From Verrucomicrobiales bacterium (GTDB taxonomy: Bacteria; Verrucomicrobiota; Verrucomicrobiia; Limisphaerales; UBA1096), in NCBI GenBank assembly GCA_028817635.1, contig JAPPPH010000371.1, forward strand, positions 1-8,157: 8,157 nt of DNA, given 5' to 3'. The position numbers and the translations under genes are program-made. Under the pieces are notes generated by a model. That model had not been told where the DNA came from and searched no databases. It worked only from the letters and a program-made list of their open reading frames with translations. This document shows, one piece after another, positions 1 to 6,951 of the stretch (positions are counted from its first letter, which is position 1; every line of letters starts with the position of its first letter).

Positions 1-1
1 C

Positions 2-1522
2 ACCTACCGGATGATGGGGCAGGCATCGGAGGTGCTGGGATCCGACCCTCGCACCAAGGGCGTGGTGATCATGCAAATGACTTGGTCTGCCGGTGACCAC
101 ATGGTCGCCCGCGAGGGCATCAAGACGGTGACCGACCTGAAGGGCAAGACGGTGGCAGTGCAGCAGGGCGGTCCACACATCGGCATGTTGGATGACATTC
201 TCAAAACGGCCCAGTTGGATTGGAGTGACATCCGGGTGAAGTATTACGACGCCCTGACGGGGCCCGGTTCGCCGGTGGAGGCGTTTCGGAATGACTCGAC
301 TATCTCTGCCTGTTTTGCCGTGTCGCCGGACATGTTCGGTTTGTGTATCTCGCTGACTGGCAAGGGTACCGGTGCGGAAGAAACTGTGAAAGGGGCGCAT
401 GTGCTCGTGTCCACGGCGGAATTATCCCGCTCGATCGCTGACGTGTATGTCTGCCGGAAGGATTTTTACGACGCCAACCGCCCGCTGGTTCGCAAGTTCG
501 TGGCCGGCTATCTCAAGGCGGCAGAGGAGTTGGTCGACAAGCGCTCGGCACACGATGCAGGGACGCGGGATGCGGCCTACATCGGGCTGCTCAACCAGAC
601 GGTTCAAATTTACACGGATGAGGTTCTTGCCAACGCCGATGAGGCGCATGGATTGTTACTGGATTGCACCTTTGCCGGTTACCCGGGCAACGTCAGCTTT
701 TTTGAAAAAGAGGGGAACCTCCACGGGTTTGAGGCGTTTCATACAGCGTCGCTTGATCTGGCCACCAAACTGGGTTACGCCAAGCAAAAGATGGGACTAT
801 TTCCGTCCGGCTTGAATTACAAGCACGATGACTTTCTCCAGTACCTGGAGAAAACCGAGGCCGAGCAGGGGGAACGTTTTCGGGCAGAGGCGGTGCTGGA
901 GGAGATTGAGGCTCTCAGTTCCGGCGGTGAACTGGATGACCGCACGATTGTGTCGTTCACCATCAATTTTAAGCCAAACCAGACCGAGTTTAGTGCGGTA
1001 CAGTACGCCGCGGAGTTTAACCGTGTCATCGAGACGGCAGATAAATTTGGTAACGCTGTGGTGGCCATCCGCGGCCACGCGGATCCGACCAAGACGCTTT
1101 TGGACCTGATTAAGGCAGGTAACGCCAAGGGGACGTTGCGGCGCTCCGGAACTCGGGGAAATTACCGTTATTCACTTAATGGTCGGCCGTTGGAGTTGAG
1201 CGATACGCCACGCCTTGTGGAGGCCATTGAGGCTGGCGATTTTGATGGGGTCAACGAACATAATCCGCGTCAGACCATGCAGGCGGCGTTGAACCTGTCG
1301 CGCAAGCGCGCCGAGGCGGTGAAGAATTCCGTGATCGCCTATGCGAAGGGGAAGGGAATTGCGGTGGATCTGTCACAGATTCAGCCACAAGGCGTGGGTA
1401 TCGCCGAGCCGTTCATCGCAAAACCAAGTTCCGCCGCCGAGGCGGAGCAAAACATGAGGGTCGAATTTCGCCTGGTTCGAGTGTCAGCAGAGGTGACACA
1501 TGAATCTGATTTTGATTTTTAA
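2..1522 (+). CDS. ABC-type solute-binding protein fused to OmpA-like domain (5' partial)
   Basis: The frame is open to the left edge, so the true start, any signal peptide and the first SBP segment lie outside; the ATG at 11 is probably internal. Nt 2-~850 encode an NMT1/SsuA-type periplasmic solute-binding module: IKTVTDLKGKTVAV at ~119 is typical of the family, and a C-lobe segment VLVSTAELSRSIADVYV at ~401 aligns with the SBPs at 2496 and 5812. After a charged helical linker, nt 950-~1490 encode an OmpA/MotB-type peptidoglycan-binding domain: strand VSFTINF, then RGHADP (Asp codon 1082), then NLSRKRAEAV (Asn codon 1292) and a closing NMRVEFRLVRV. The Asp and Arg that contact diaminopimelate in OmpA appear retained. 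The Asp-to-Asn spacing is about 70 residues against about 8 in E. coli OmpA, so a loop of about 60 residues is inserted. The next gene starts 23 nt downstream. Likely role: wall-tethered solute capture in the periplasm; substrate unknown. Confidence 0.85.
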   Translation, partial: TYRMMGQASEVLGSDPRTKGVVIMQMTWSAGDHMVAREGIKTVTDLKGKTVAVQQGGPHIGMLDDILKTAQLDWSDIRVKYYDALTGPGSPVEAFRNDSTISACFAVSPDMFGLCISLTGKGTGAEETVKGAHVLVSTAELSRSIADVYVCRKDFYDANRPLVRKFVAGYLKAAEELVDKRSAHDAGTRDAAYIGLLNQTVQIYTDEVLANADEAHGLLLDCTFAGYPGNVSFFEKEGNLHGFEAFHTASLDLATKLGYAKQKMGLFPSGLNYKHDDFLQYLEKTEAEQGERFRAEAVLEEIEALSSGGELDDRTIVSFTINFKPNQTEFSAVQYAAEFNRVIETADKFGNAVVAIRGHADPTKTLLDLIKAGNAKGTLRRSGTRGNYRYSLNGRPLELSDTPRLVEAIEAGDFDGVNEHNPRQTMQAALNLSRKRAEAVKNSVIAYAKGKGIAVDLSQIQPQGVGIAEPFIAKPSSAAEAEQNMRVEFRLVRVSAEVTHESDFDF

Positions 1523-1545
1523 GTTACCGAGGGAGATGTAGAGGC

Positions 1546-2496
1546 ATGATCGAAAAAAACATGACAGGCAGGGTTTGGTTGGGCTTGGTGGCGCTTGGCC
1601 TCTGGCTGACGCCGCTTGGCCAAGCGGAGGTGCACGTGACCGACAACGTGGTGGTGGTGGTCGATGCCTCCGGCTCGATGGGCACACCAATGAGGGGAAC
1701 GAACCGTGATCGGATGTCTGTGGCCAGAGACGCGCTGAAGCAGGTGTTGGGGCAGATACCCGGCACGACTCACATCGGAGTGCTGGTGTTCCCGAATGGC
1801 AACTGGGTGTACCCGCTTGGCCCACGGAACGATACGCAATTGGAAGGAGCGATCGACAGCATCAGGGCGGGTGGCGGCACGCCGCTCGGCGCGTATATGA
1901 AAACCGGTGCGGACGCTCTGTTGGAAGCCCGGAAAAGACAACTTGGGTACGGAACCTATCGCCTTCTGGTCGTCACGGACGGGGAGGCGAATGACGCGAA
2001 TCTGGTTGAGGGCTACACACCGGACATCATCTCGCGCGGCATCACCATCGACGCGATCGGGGTGGAGATGGAGTCGCGGCATACGTTGGCGACCAAAGTG
2101 CATTCCTACCGGAGCGCGGATGATCCTGAGTCGTTGCGGCAGGCCATCAACGAGGTGTTTGCCGAGGTGTCATCCTCGGATACCGGCACGGCCGGGGAGG
2201 ATGCGTTTGAAATGATCGCCGACCTGCCGAGTGATACGGCGTCTGCGATGCTCAAGACGCTGTCCACCACCGGCAATGAACCGATCCGTCAACATGCTGA
2301 GATGCGCCGCGCTGACCCATCGCCGCAACGGGGCAATTCCTCGCCGTCAACACCCCAGAATCGATCAGGACAGAACCAAGACAAAGAGCCGGATGCCCTA
2401 GACTGGATCGCTGGTCTATTGCTCATGTGCGGCTGTCCGTTACTGATCGTGATTGGAATTTACGCTGTCGTGAAAGCTTCCAAGAATAAGGGTTAA
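1546..2496 (+). CDS. Secreted VWA-domain protein with C-terminal membrane anchor
   Basis: A 316-residue protein. Residues 1-27 look like a Sec signal peptide (hydrophobic core, possible cleavage after GQA). A von Willebrand factor A domain follows from about residue 33 with a complete MIDAS metal site: DASGSMG (D40, S42, S44), GGTPLG (T112) and VVTDGEAND (D145). VWA domains with an intact MIDAS usually bind a partner protein through Mg2+ or Mn2+. Residues ~215-282 are polar, rich in Ser, Pro, Gln and Asn, and probably disordered. Residues ~287-309 form one hydrophobic helix followed by KASKNKG, so the domain would sit in the periplasm with a short cytoplasmic tail. The ATG at 1546 is preceded by GAGG about 3 nt upstream; an ATG at 1561 would shorten the signal peptide's charged region and is less likely. 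The stop overlaps the next start by one base, which suggests translational coupling. The partner is unknown; the flanking SBP/OmpA proteins are the obvious candidates (inference). Confidence 0.9.
   Translation: MIEKNMTGRVWLGLVALGLWLTPLGQAEVHVTDNVVVVVDASGSMGTPMRGTNRDRMSVARDALKQVLGQIPGTTHIGVLVFPNGNWVYPLGPRNDTQLEGAIDSIRAGGGTPLGAYMKTGADALLEARKRQLGYGTYRLLVVTDGEANDANLVEGYTPDIISRGITIDAIGVEMESRHTLATKVHSYRSADDPESLRQAINEVFAEVSSSDTGTAGEDAFEMIADLPSDTASAMLKTLSTTGNEPIRQHAEMRRADPSPQRGNSSPSTPQNRSGQNQDKEPDALDWIAGLLLMCGCPLLIVIGIYAVVKASKNKG
1612..1627. repeat. 16-bp perfect palindrome inside the VWA signal-peptide region
   Basis: CCGCTTGGCCAAGCGG is a perfect inverted repeat within codons for PLGQA of the VWA protein. 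The inner 14 bases are identical to those of the intergenic palindrome at 4074-4089. A half-copy, GCGCTTGGCC, lies just upstream at 1591-1600. Being inside a coding sequence, it may simply be tolerated there, but identity with the other palindrome argues against chance. Confidence 0.55.
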
Positions 2497-4061
2497 TGTC
2501 AGAAGACAAGGGAAGTTCCAAAGGGTGCATCGTCGCCGTGGTTTGGCTGGTGATCCTGGTCATCGCGGCGGTGGCGTATCGTATCCTCGTCACTGATCCC
2601 AACGAGGAACAGCTTCATAGCGACACGGGGTCGGACAGTCGCTATACCCATGAGGTAAAGATTCAGGCTGACCTGTTCAGCGGCTACGCGGTGTTGCGCT
2701 CCGAGGAGATGAAAAAAAATCTTCGTCTCGACCAGATTCGGCTGACGATGGTGGAGGACGAGGCCGATTACGATGCGCGACTGAGAGCGCTGGAGGATGG
2801 CGATGTGGAGATGGCGGTATTCACAATCGACTCGCTGATCATGGCCGGGGCCAAGCTGGGGCGCTTTCCGGCTTCGATCGTCATGGTTATTGACGAGACC
2901 AAGGGGGCGGACGCCGTGCTGGCGTATGAAGAAGGCGTCAAGACGGTGCAGGATTTGAACTCGTCAGATGCGGGATTCATCCTCACACCCAGCTCGCCCA
3001 GCGAGTTTCTGGCGCGGGTGGTGAAGTCGCACTTCAATCTGCCGGATCTGGGCAGAGACTGGATCATCGAGGCGAACGGATCCGAGGCGGTGCTGAAACA
3101 CATGAAAAACGCCGCACGCTCGGATAAACGGGCCTACGTCATGTGGGAGCCGCATGTCTCTCAGGCCAAGGCGCTCCCCGGCGTAAAGGTGTTGCTGGAC
3201 AGTTCGAGGATCAAGGGCTTGATCGTTGATGTGCTGGTGGCCAGGCGTGAATATCTGCGGGATCATCCCGACAAGGTTCGTGCCGTGATTGAGGCCTATT
3301 CGCGTGCTGCGTACCATTATCAAAACGATGCCAACGGATTCGCCGGTTTGGTGCGCTCGGATGATCCGAGCCTCTCCGGGGATGAGGCGAAGGCCGTCGT
3401 CGACGGGATTCAGTGGAAAAACACACTCGAGAATTACGCTCACTTCGGGCTCGTGGGCGGCGCAGCGGCTGGAGACCTTCTGACAATGGAGGACATGATC
3501 AACAACATCACAGACATCCTCCTTAAAACACAGGCGCTGGACAAAGACCCGTTGAGTGGACAGTACACGTCGCTTTATTTTGACCGGGTTTTGTCGGAAA
3601 TGCAGACGGATAATTTTCATCCGGCCAACGCTCTTGCCATCGACGGGCTGGGGCAGGGTACAGGCGACCTGCAAGGTGTTCGCACCAATGCCCATCTCCG
3701 AAAGCTTAGCGAGAGTCAGTGGAGCAGCCTGCGCGCGGTGGGCGATCTCGACGTTCAGTCGATTGGCTTTCGGCGGGGTTCTTCCGCAATCTCACTCTCC
3801 AGTGAACACGAGTTGCGTCGGCTCAAGAAAATGCTGGATAATTTCCCGAGTTTTTATCTTCGAATCGTTGGCCAGGCGCGTGCGGTGGGGGATCCCGAGG
3901 CCAACAAACGCTTGGCCGAGTCGCGCGCCCAATCGGTTGGCGAATTTCTCATCAAAGAGGGAGTGCCGACCGAGCGCATGCGTACCGAGGCGGCTTCTGC
4001 CGGATCGACTGCCGGGACCGCCCAGTCCGTTCGATTCGAGGTGGGGCAGGTGCCATTCTAA
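2496..4061 (+). CDS. Membrane-anchored solute-binding protein fused to OmpA-like domain
   Basis: A 521-residue protein. Residues ~11-31 form a single N-terminal TM helix after a short charged cytoplasmic tail; there is no lipobox or clear cleavage site, so it probably stays anchored in the inner membrane with the rest in the periplasm. Residues ~50-370 resemble NMT1/SsuA-type SBPs: VKTVQDL (K codon 2940), YVMWEPHVSQAKALPGVKVL and VLLDSSRIKGLIVDVLVARRE (V codon 3189) are in the family's usual order. Residues ~419-521 form a reduced OmpA-like domain (IGFRRGSSAIS, then a segment ending in NKRLAESRAQSVGEFL). Against E. coli OmpA, the Arg of the RAQSV helix is kept, but the Asp of the TD motif aligns with Arg (GQARAVGD), so peptidoglycan binding may be altered. 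The start overlaps the VWA stop (TAATG), with AAGGG just upstream. It is homologous in domain order to the protein ending at 1522 but clearly diverged. Confidence 0.88.
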   Translation: MSEDKGSSKGCIVAVVWLVILVIAAVAYRILVTDPNEEQLHSDTGSDSRYTHEVKIQADLFSGYAVLRSEEMKKNLRLDQIRLTMVEDEADYDARLRALEDGDVEMAVFTIDSLIMAGAKLGRFPASIVMVIDETKGADAVLAYEEGVKTVQDLNSSDAGFILTPSSPSEFLARVVKSHFNLPDLGRDWIIEANGSEAVLKHMKNAARSDKRAYVMWEPHVSQAKALPGVKVLLDSSRIKGLIVDVLVARREYLRDHPDKVRAVIEAYSRAAYHYQNDANGFAGLVRSDDPSLSGDEAKAVVDGIQWKNTLENYAHFGLVGGAAAGDLLTMEDMINNITDILLKTQALDKDPLSGQYTSLYFDRVLSEMQTDNFHPANALAIDGLGQGTGDLQGVRTNAHLRKLSESQWSSLRAVGDLDVQSIGFRRGSSAISLSSEHELRRLKKMLDNFPSFYLRIVGQARAVGDPEANKRLAESRAQSVGEFLIKEGVPTERMRTEAASAGSTAGTAQSVRFEVGQVPF

Positions 4062-4073
4062 AGTCCAAGCCAA

Positions 4074-4089
4074 GCGCTTGGCCAAGCGC
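4074..4089. repeat. 16-bp perfect palindrome, intergenic
   Basis: GCGCTTGGCCAAGCGC is self-complementary over all 16 bases and lies between the SBP/OmpA stop (4061) and the next start (4115). It overlaps a second 14-bp palindrome, GCCAAGCGCTTGGC at 4069-4082. No T-run follows, so it is not a typical rho-independent terminator. Its 14-bp core CGCTTGGCCAAGCG recurs exactly at 1613-1626. It could be a protein-binding site, a weak hairpin that tunes downstream expression, or part of a genome-wide repeated word; the sequence does not decide between these. Confidence 0.6.
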
Positions 4090-4114
4090 AGCGTTGACGC
4101 CTTTGTCGTTTAGT

Positions 4115-4909
4115 ATGAATCTTTTCCGCCACAACGACGAAAACGTGGATGAAAAGAGCATAACCAAGCGCGTGACGCGGGATATCCTCGGGAGCCCGCT
4201 CGTGATCTTTCCATTCATGGTTGGGTCCGCCGCGTTCGCCTCGTTGTTTGCGCTTGGCTTGAAAGGGTCGGCCGCAGTGGGGGCTGCGCTCGTCGGGTTG
4301 GGCGGGATGCTCGGCTCGGCCGGGATGTTTCTTACCAAACTGATCCTCGGCAAGGAGGATCGGGTGAAGAAAATTGTTGAAGCCAAGCGTTCCAAGGAGA
4401 AAAAGGCCAAGCGCAAAAAGCTCGACCACTTTCATCATCGGTTGACGATGGACGGCGATACACGCACCGAGGATGCCATGCAGGATTTGCGGTCGCTACG
4501 GGACGCCTTCCGCAAGTTGAACGTCATCGCGCCCAATCTCAATCAGGCGATGATCGATGAAATACGGGAACGGGCCGAGGAACTGTTTGAGCAATGTGTC
4601 AGTTCGCTGGAGAAGACACTTCAACTCTGGAAAACCGCGGACAGCCTCGCGTCTGAAATCGCGAAGAAACCGATCCTCGAACAGAGGGAAAAGCTGGTCA
4701 ACGAAGTAGTCGGCACGGTGGAGCACATGAGCCAGACACTGGCGGCAGTGCAGGGCATCACCAGCAAACCAGAGGGTGACGTTCGGTTGCAGCAATTGCG
4801 CGGCGAACTGGATCAGAGCCTCGAGGTGGCGAAAAAGGTTGAACAGCGCGTTGATTCAATGTTAACTGGCGGCTCTCTGCAAAATTTAACTCAGATCAAT
4901 AAGTCATAA
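4115..4909 (+). CDS. Two-TM protein with long helical cytoplasmic tail, PspA neighbour
   Basis: I do not recognise the family. From the ATG at 4115 it has 264 residues; a TTG at 4094 in frame would add seven residues, but neither start has a convincing ribosome-binding site. Residues ~28-49 and ~52-78 form two hydrophobic segments separated by a very short Lys/Gly turn, giving a helical hairpin with both ends on the same side; the second is rich in Gly and Ala. Residues 80-103 are strongly basic (Lys/Arg), consistent with a cytoplasmic side. The rest is almost entirely predicted helix with heptad-like Leu/Val spacing (for example residues ~115-185 and ~225-255) and no catalytic motif. The gene ends one base before the PspA start, so the two are very probably co-translated. 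A role as membrane partner or docking site for PspA is inference. Confidence 0.75.
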   Translation: MNLFRHNDENVDEKSITKRVTRDILGSPLVIFPFMVGSAAFASLFALGLKGSAAVGAALVGLGGMLGSAGMFLTKLILGKEDRVKKIVEAKRSKEKKAKRKKLDHFHHRLTMDGDTRTEDAMQDLRSLRDAFRKLNVIAPNLNQAMIDEIRERAEELFEQCVSSLEKTLQLWKTADSLASEIAKKPILEQREKLVNEVVGTVEHMSQTLAAVQGITSKPEGDVRLQQLRGELDQSLEVAKKVEQRVDSMLTGGSLQNLTQINKS

Positions 4910-4910
4910 T

Positions 4911-5747
4911 ATGTTTGGTGCAATAGGCAGGTGGTTCAAGGCGGTTTGGTACAAACTGACCGGGCAAATTGATGAGGCACGGCGTGGGCTCGACTCCGAT
5001 CCGCATGTGATGAGGGCCAAGTTTGATGAGATCATTAAAGGCAAGGTCAGCCAGATCCACACCTACAAGCAGGCCGTAGCCAAACTGATCGCCCAGCAGG
5101 AGAAAAAATTGGCCAAGGTCAAGGGGTTGACCGAGGAAGTGCAAAAACTGGAAAACCTCAAGGCTGGTGCACTGGCCATGGCCAAGCAGACCGTAGCCAA
5201 GCTGCAGGCCGAGGGCCAATCCAAGGAAGAGATTCACGCCAATGAGGAGTACAAAAAGTGCCTCACTGCGTACAACGATTTCTCCGCGACGCTCGCCGAA
5301 AAACAGGATCACATTAAAGACCTTGAAGGCGATGTGGCCGAGTACGATGACAGCATCGCCAACCACAAGGTGAACCTGCAGCAGTTGCAGCGCGATATTG
5401 AGAAACTCAAAAGCGAGGCCGCCGACGCCGTGGCCGACGTGATCACTGCCAAGGAGGAACGCGATCTGGCCGACATGATCACCGGCATCTCCAAGGATGG
5501 CATGGCCAAGGAATTGCAAAATATGCGCGAACTCCGGCAGGAAATGCGCGCCGAGGCCCGCATCTCGAAGGAAATGGCCGGCACCGACAGCAAGGCGCAG
5601 GAGGCACAGTTTCTGGAATTCGCACGGAGCCACACTGCCAACGACGAGTTCGACTCATTGCTGGGTCTGGCCGAAGGTGCTGAGACTGCCCCGAGTGAAC
5701 CCAAGCAGAAGGAATCTGCCAGCACAGACAGCATTCTGCCGGAATAA
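4911..5747 (+). CDS. pspA: PspA/IM30 family membrane-stress protein
   Basis: A 278-residue protein with the PspA/IM30 (Vipp1) plan. Residues 1-28 form an N-terminal amphipathic helix (FGAIGRWFKAVWYKLTG) of the kind that binds lipid. Residues ~35-230 are nearly continuous charged coiled coil rich in Lys, Glu, Gln and Ala, with one break near 100-108. Residues ~230-278 are an acidic, Ser/Glu/Pro-rich extension. E. coli PspA is about 222 residues, so the tail is longer, but no clear Vipp1 C-terminal helix is visible. Family members form ESCRT-III-like rods or rings on the cytoplasmic face of the membrane and stabilise it under stress. There is no PspF, PspB or PspC gene in the window, so control by the classic Psp regulon is not supported. 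The start follows the upstream stop by one base without a Shine-Dalgarno, pointing to translational coupling. It is the last gene before the terminator at 5756. The symbol denotes the family, not orthology to E. coli PspA. Confidence 0.9.
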   Translation: MFGAIGRWFKAVWYKLTGQIDEARRGLDSDPHVMRAKFDEIIKGKVSQIHTYKQAVAKLIAQQEKKLAKVKGLTEEVQKLENLKAGALAMAKQTVAKLQAEGQSKEEIHANEEYKKCLTAYNDFSATLAEKQDHIKDLEGDVAEYDDSIANHKVNLQQLQRDIEKLKSEAADAVADVITAKEERDLADMITGISKDGMAKELQNMRELRQEMRAEARISKEMAGTDSKAQEAQFLEFARSHTANDEFDSLLGLAEGAETAPSEPKQKESASTDSILPE

Positions 5748-5755
5748 CAGAATTC

Positions 5756-5784
5756 AAAAGACCTCCGGAGCGGAGGTCTTTTTT
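5756..5784 (+). terminator. Rho-independent terminator after the PspA gene
   Basis: A 12-bp perfect stem, AAAAGACCTCCG (5756-5767) with CGGAGGTCTTTT (5771-5782), closes a 3-nt GAG loop and ends in six T residues (5779-5784). It begins 9 nt after the PspA stop. The opposite strand has only four T residues after the stem, so it should act mainly in the forward direction. It ends 27 nt before the next start codon, leaving almost no room for a promoter in between. Confidence 0.93.
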
Positions 5785-5801
5785 GCGTCGAGATTTTTTA
5801 T

Positions 5802-5807
5802 AAGGTG
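5802..5807 (+). promoter_or_regulatory. Ribosome-binding site of the lipoprotein SBP
   Basis: AAGGTG lies 4 nt before the ATG at 5812 (AAGG core 6 nt away). It is the clearest Shine-Dalgarno in the window and fixes the start of the lipoprotein, whose signal peptide begins right there. It suggests independent translation initiation, unlike the coupled genes upstream. Confidence 0.7.
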
Positions 5808-5811
5808 AAAT

Positions 5812-6921
5812 ATGAAAAATAGAATTCATAAGCTTAGTTGGGCGGTGGCGGCGTGCTGCTCCGTGTTACTCATGACTAGCGGCTGTGGCGGCGGAGAAGA
5901 CAAAGGGCCGAAGGCCATCGTGGTCTGGAATCCGTTTGTGATTTCAACACTTGCCTCCCGTGAAGACGTCCGTGTGTTATTTGACTCGACGAAGATTCCG
6001 AATGAGATCGTCGACTCGGTTGTAGTCGCCAAGTCGAGTCTGGAAAAGCCGGGCGGGGAGGCTTTTGCCTGTGCCGTCATTGAGACGTTTTATGAGGTGA
6101 ACAAAGCCATGGCTGATCCGGCCAAGCGCGATGACACCCTAAAGGCCATCGGCCAAAAATTCGCGGCCGTGAGTTTGGAGGACATGGAAAAAGTGGTAAA
6201 GCAGACCAAGTTTTACGGCACACCGGATGAGGGGATTGCCGTGTTAACAGGAGCCGAATTGCCCAAGACGATGGAGACGGTTGTTGGGTTTTGTGAGTCG
6301 CACGGGATAGTGGATCAGAAGCCGTCGTTGGGTTTTGGCGATGCGGGGAAAGCGCCGGATGCTGCGTTACGATTCGATGCCAGTTACATTGAAAAGGTTA
6401 AAAAAGGGGAAACGGGCACACCCGCTCCCGCTCCTCCGACTTTTTCACTGGCGTGGAGTGAGTATCCTTCATGGAGCGTTTTTGGCGTTGCCGATTCGAC
6501 CGGTATCATCAACGGAAAAAAAGGCGAACTTGGCCCGATCGAAAAAAAATGGGGAGTGGATATCGAATTAAAGGAGGCGGAGTACGATCCCTGTCTGGCC
6601 ATGTACGGGGCCGGCCAGTGTGATGCTGTTTGCATTACCAACATGGATATTCTTCAACCATCACTTGGGCGTCCGGGTGTTATGGTCCTGCCGACCTCGA
6701 CCAGTTTTGGAGCGGACGCCTGTATTGTCACCTCCGACATCAAGACGGTTGAAGATCTAAAAGGGGTGAAGGTTTACGGCCTCGAAAAATCTGTTTCCGA
6801 GTATTGCTTCGTTCGTAATTTGGAACTGCTTAAGCAAGCGGAGAAGGACTTTTCGTTTTCCAACATGGACCCGGCTGCTGCTGCGCTGGCCATGCAACAA
6901 AAAGCTGCCGTTTCGGATTAA
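5812..6921 (+). CDS. Lipoprotein solute-binding protein with apparently circularly permuted lobes
   Basis: A 369-residue protein. Residues 1-25 are a lipoprotein signal peptide (basic MKNRIHK, hydrophobic core, MTSGC with C25 as lipid site). The body is an NMT1/SsuA-type SBP in the wrong order. Residues 34-~198 are the usual C-terminal part (AIVVWNPFVIST, VLFDSTKIPNEIVDSVVVA, closing RFDASYIEKVKKG). A Pro-rich linker TGTPAPAPP follows, and residues 210-363 are the usual N-terminal part (FSLAWSEYPSWSVFGVAD, CDAVCITNMDI, IKTVEDLKG, NMDPAAAALAMQQ). In the SBPs at 2 and 2496, KTV.DL comes 93 and 83 residues before the VLxxS motif; here joining residue 369 to residue ~31 would give about 82, as a circular permutant should. 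The frame is intact with a proper start and stop. The N-lobe has five Cys, including CDAVC. The gene is followed after 30 nt by the permease, so it is probably the importer's binding protein; the substrate is unknown. A misassembly is the main alternative. Confidence 0.85.
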   Translation: MKNRIHKLSWAVAACCSVLLMTSGCGGGEDKGPKAIVVWNPFVISTLASREDVRVLFDSTKIPNEIVDSVVVAKSSLEKPGGEAFACAVIETFYEVNKAMADPAKRDDTLKAIGQKFAAVSLEDMEKVVKQTKFYGTPDEGIAVLTGAELPKTMETVVGFCESHGIVDQKPSLGFGDAGKAPDAALRFDASYIEKVKKGETGTPAPAPPTFSLAWSEYPSWSVFGVADSTGIINGKKGELGPIEKKWGVDIELKEAEYDPCLAMYGAGQCDAVCITNMDILQPSLGRPGVMVLPTSTSFGADACIVTSDIKTVEDLKGVKVYGLEKSVSEYCFVRNLELLKQAEKDFSFSNMDPAAAALAMQQKAAVSD

Positions 6922-6951
6922 TTACTCCATTCATTTCGTGGCGTTTACAGC

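Noticed and set aside
1519..2103. Reverse-strand reading frame (194 codons) with a His-rich run
   Set aside because: The His run is the complement of the Val codons GTGGTGGTGGTG at about 1649-1660 in the VWA gene. It is a shadow frame.
2964..3695. Reverse-strand reading frame (243 codons) opposite the second SBP/OmpA gene
   Set aside because: No recognisable domain or start signal, and it is fully covered by a forward gene with clear domain structure.
4069..4089. Overlapping palindromes as a terminator ending the first three genes
   Set aside because: The stem is short and not followed by T residues, while downstream genes continue closely in the same direction.
4094..4114. TTG start seven codons upstream for the two-TM protein
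   Set aside because: No Shine-Dalgarno precedes it and the added residues show no similarity to anything; ATG 4115 is preferred, though neither start is firmly supported.
4896..5633. Long reverse-strand reading frame (245 codons) opposite the PspA gene
   Set aside because: Its leucine-, phenylalanine- and glycine-rich content is the mirror of Lys/Glu/Gln/Ala coiled-coil codons. It has no ribosome-binding site or family motif and lies fully inside a well-supported gene.
5783..5811. Possible promoter with TATAAG at 5799-5804 and TTGCGT at 5783-5788
   Set aside because: The spacing is only 10 nt and the -10-like sequence overlaps the ribosome-binding site, so it cannot work as a standard sigma-70 promoter.
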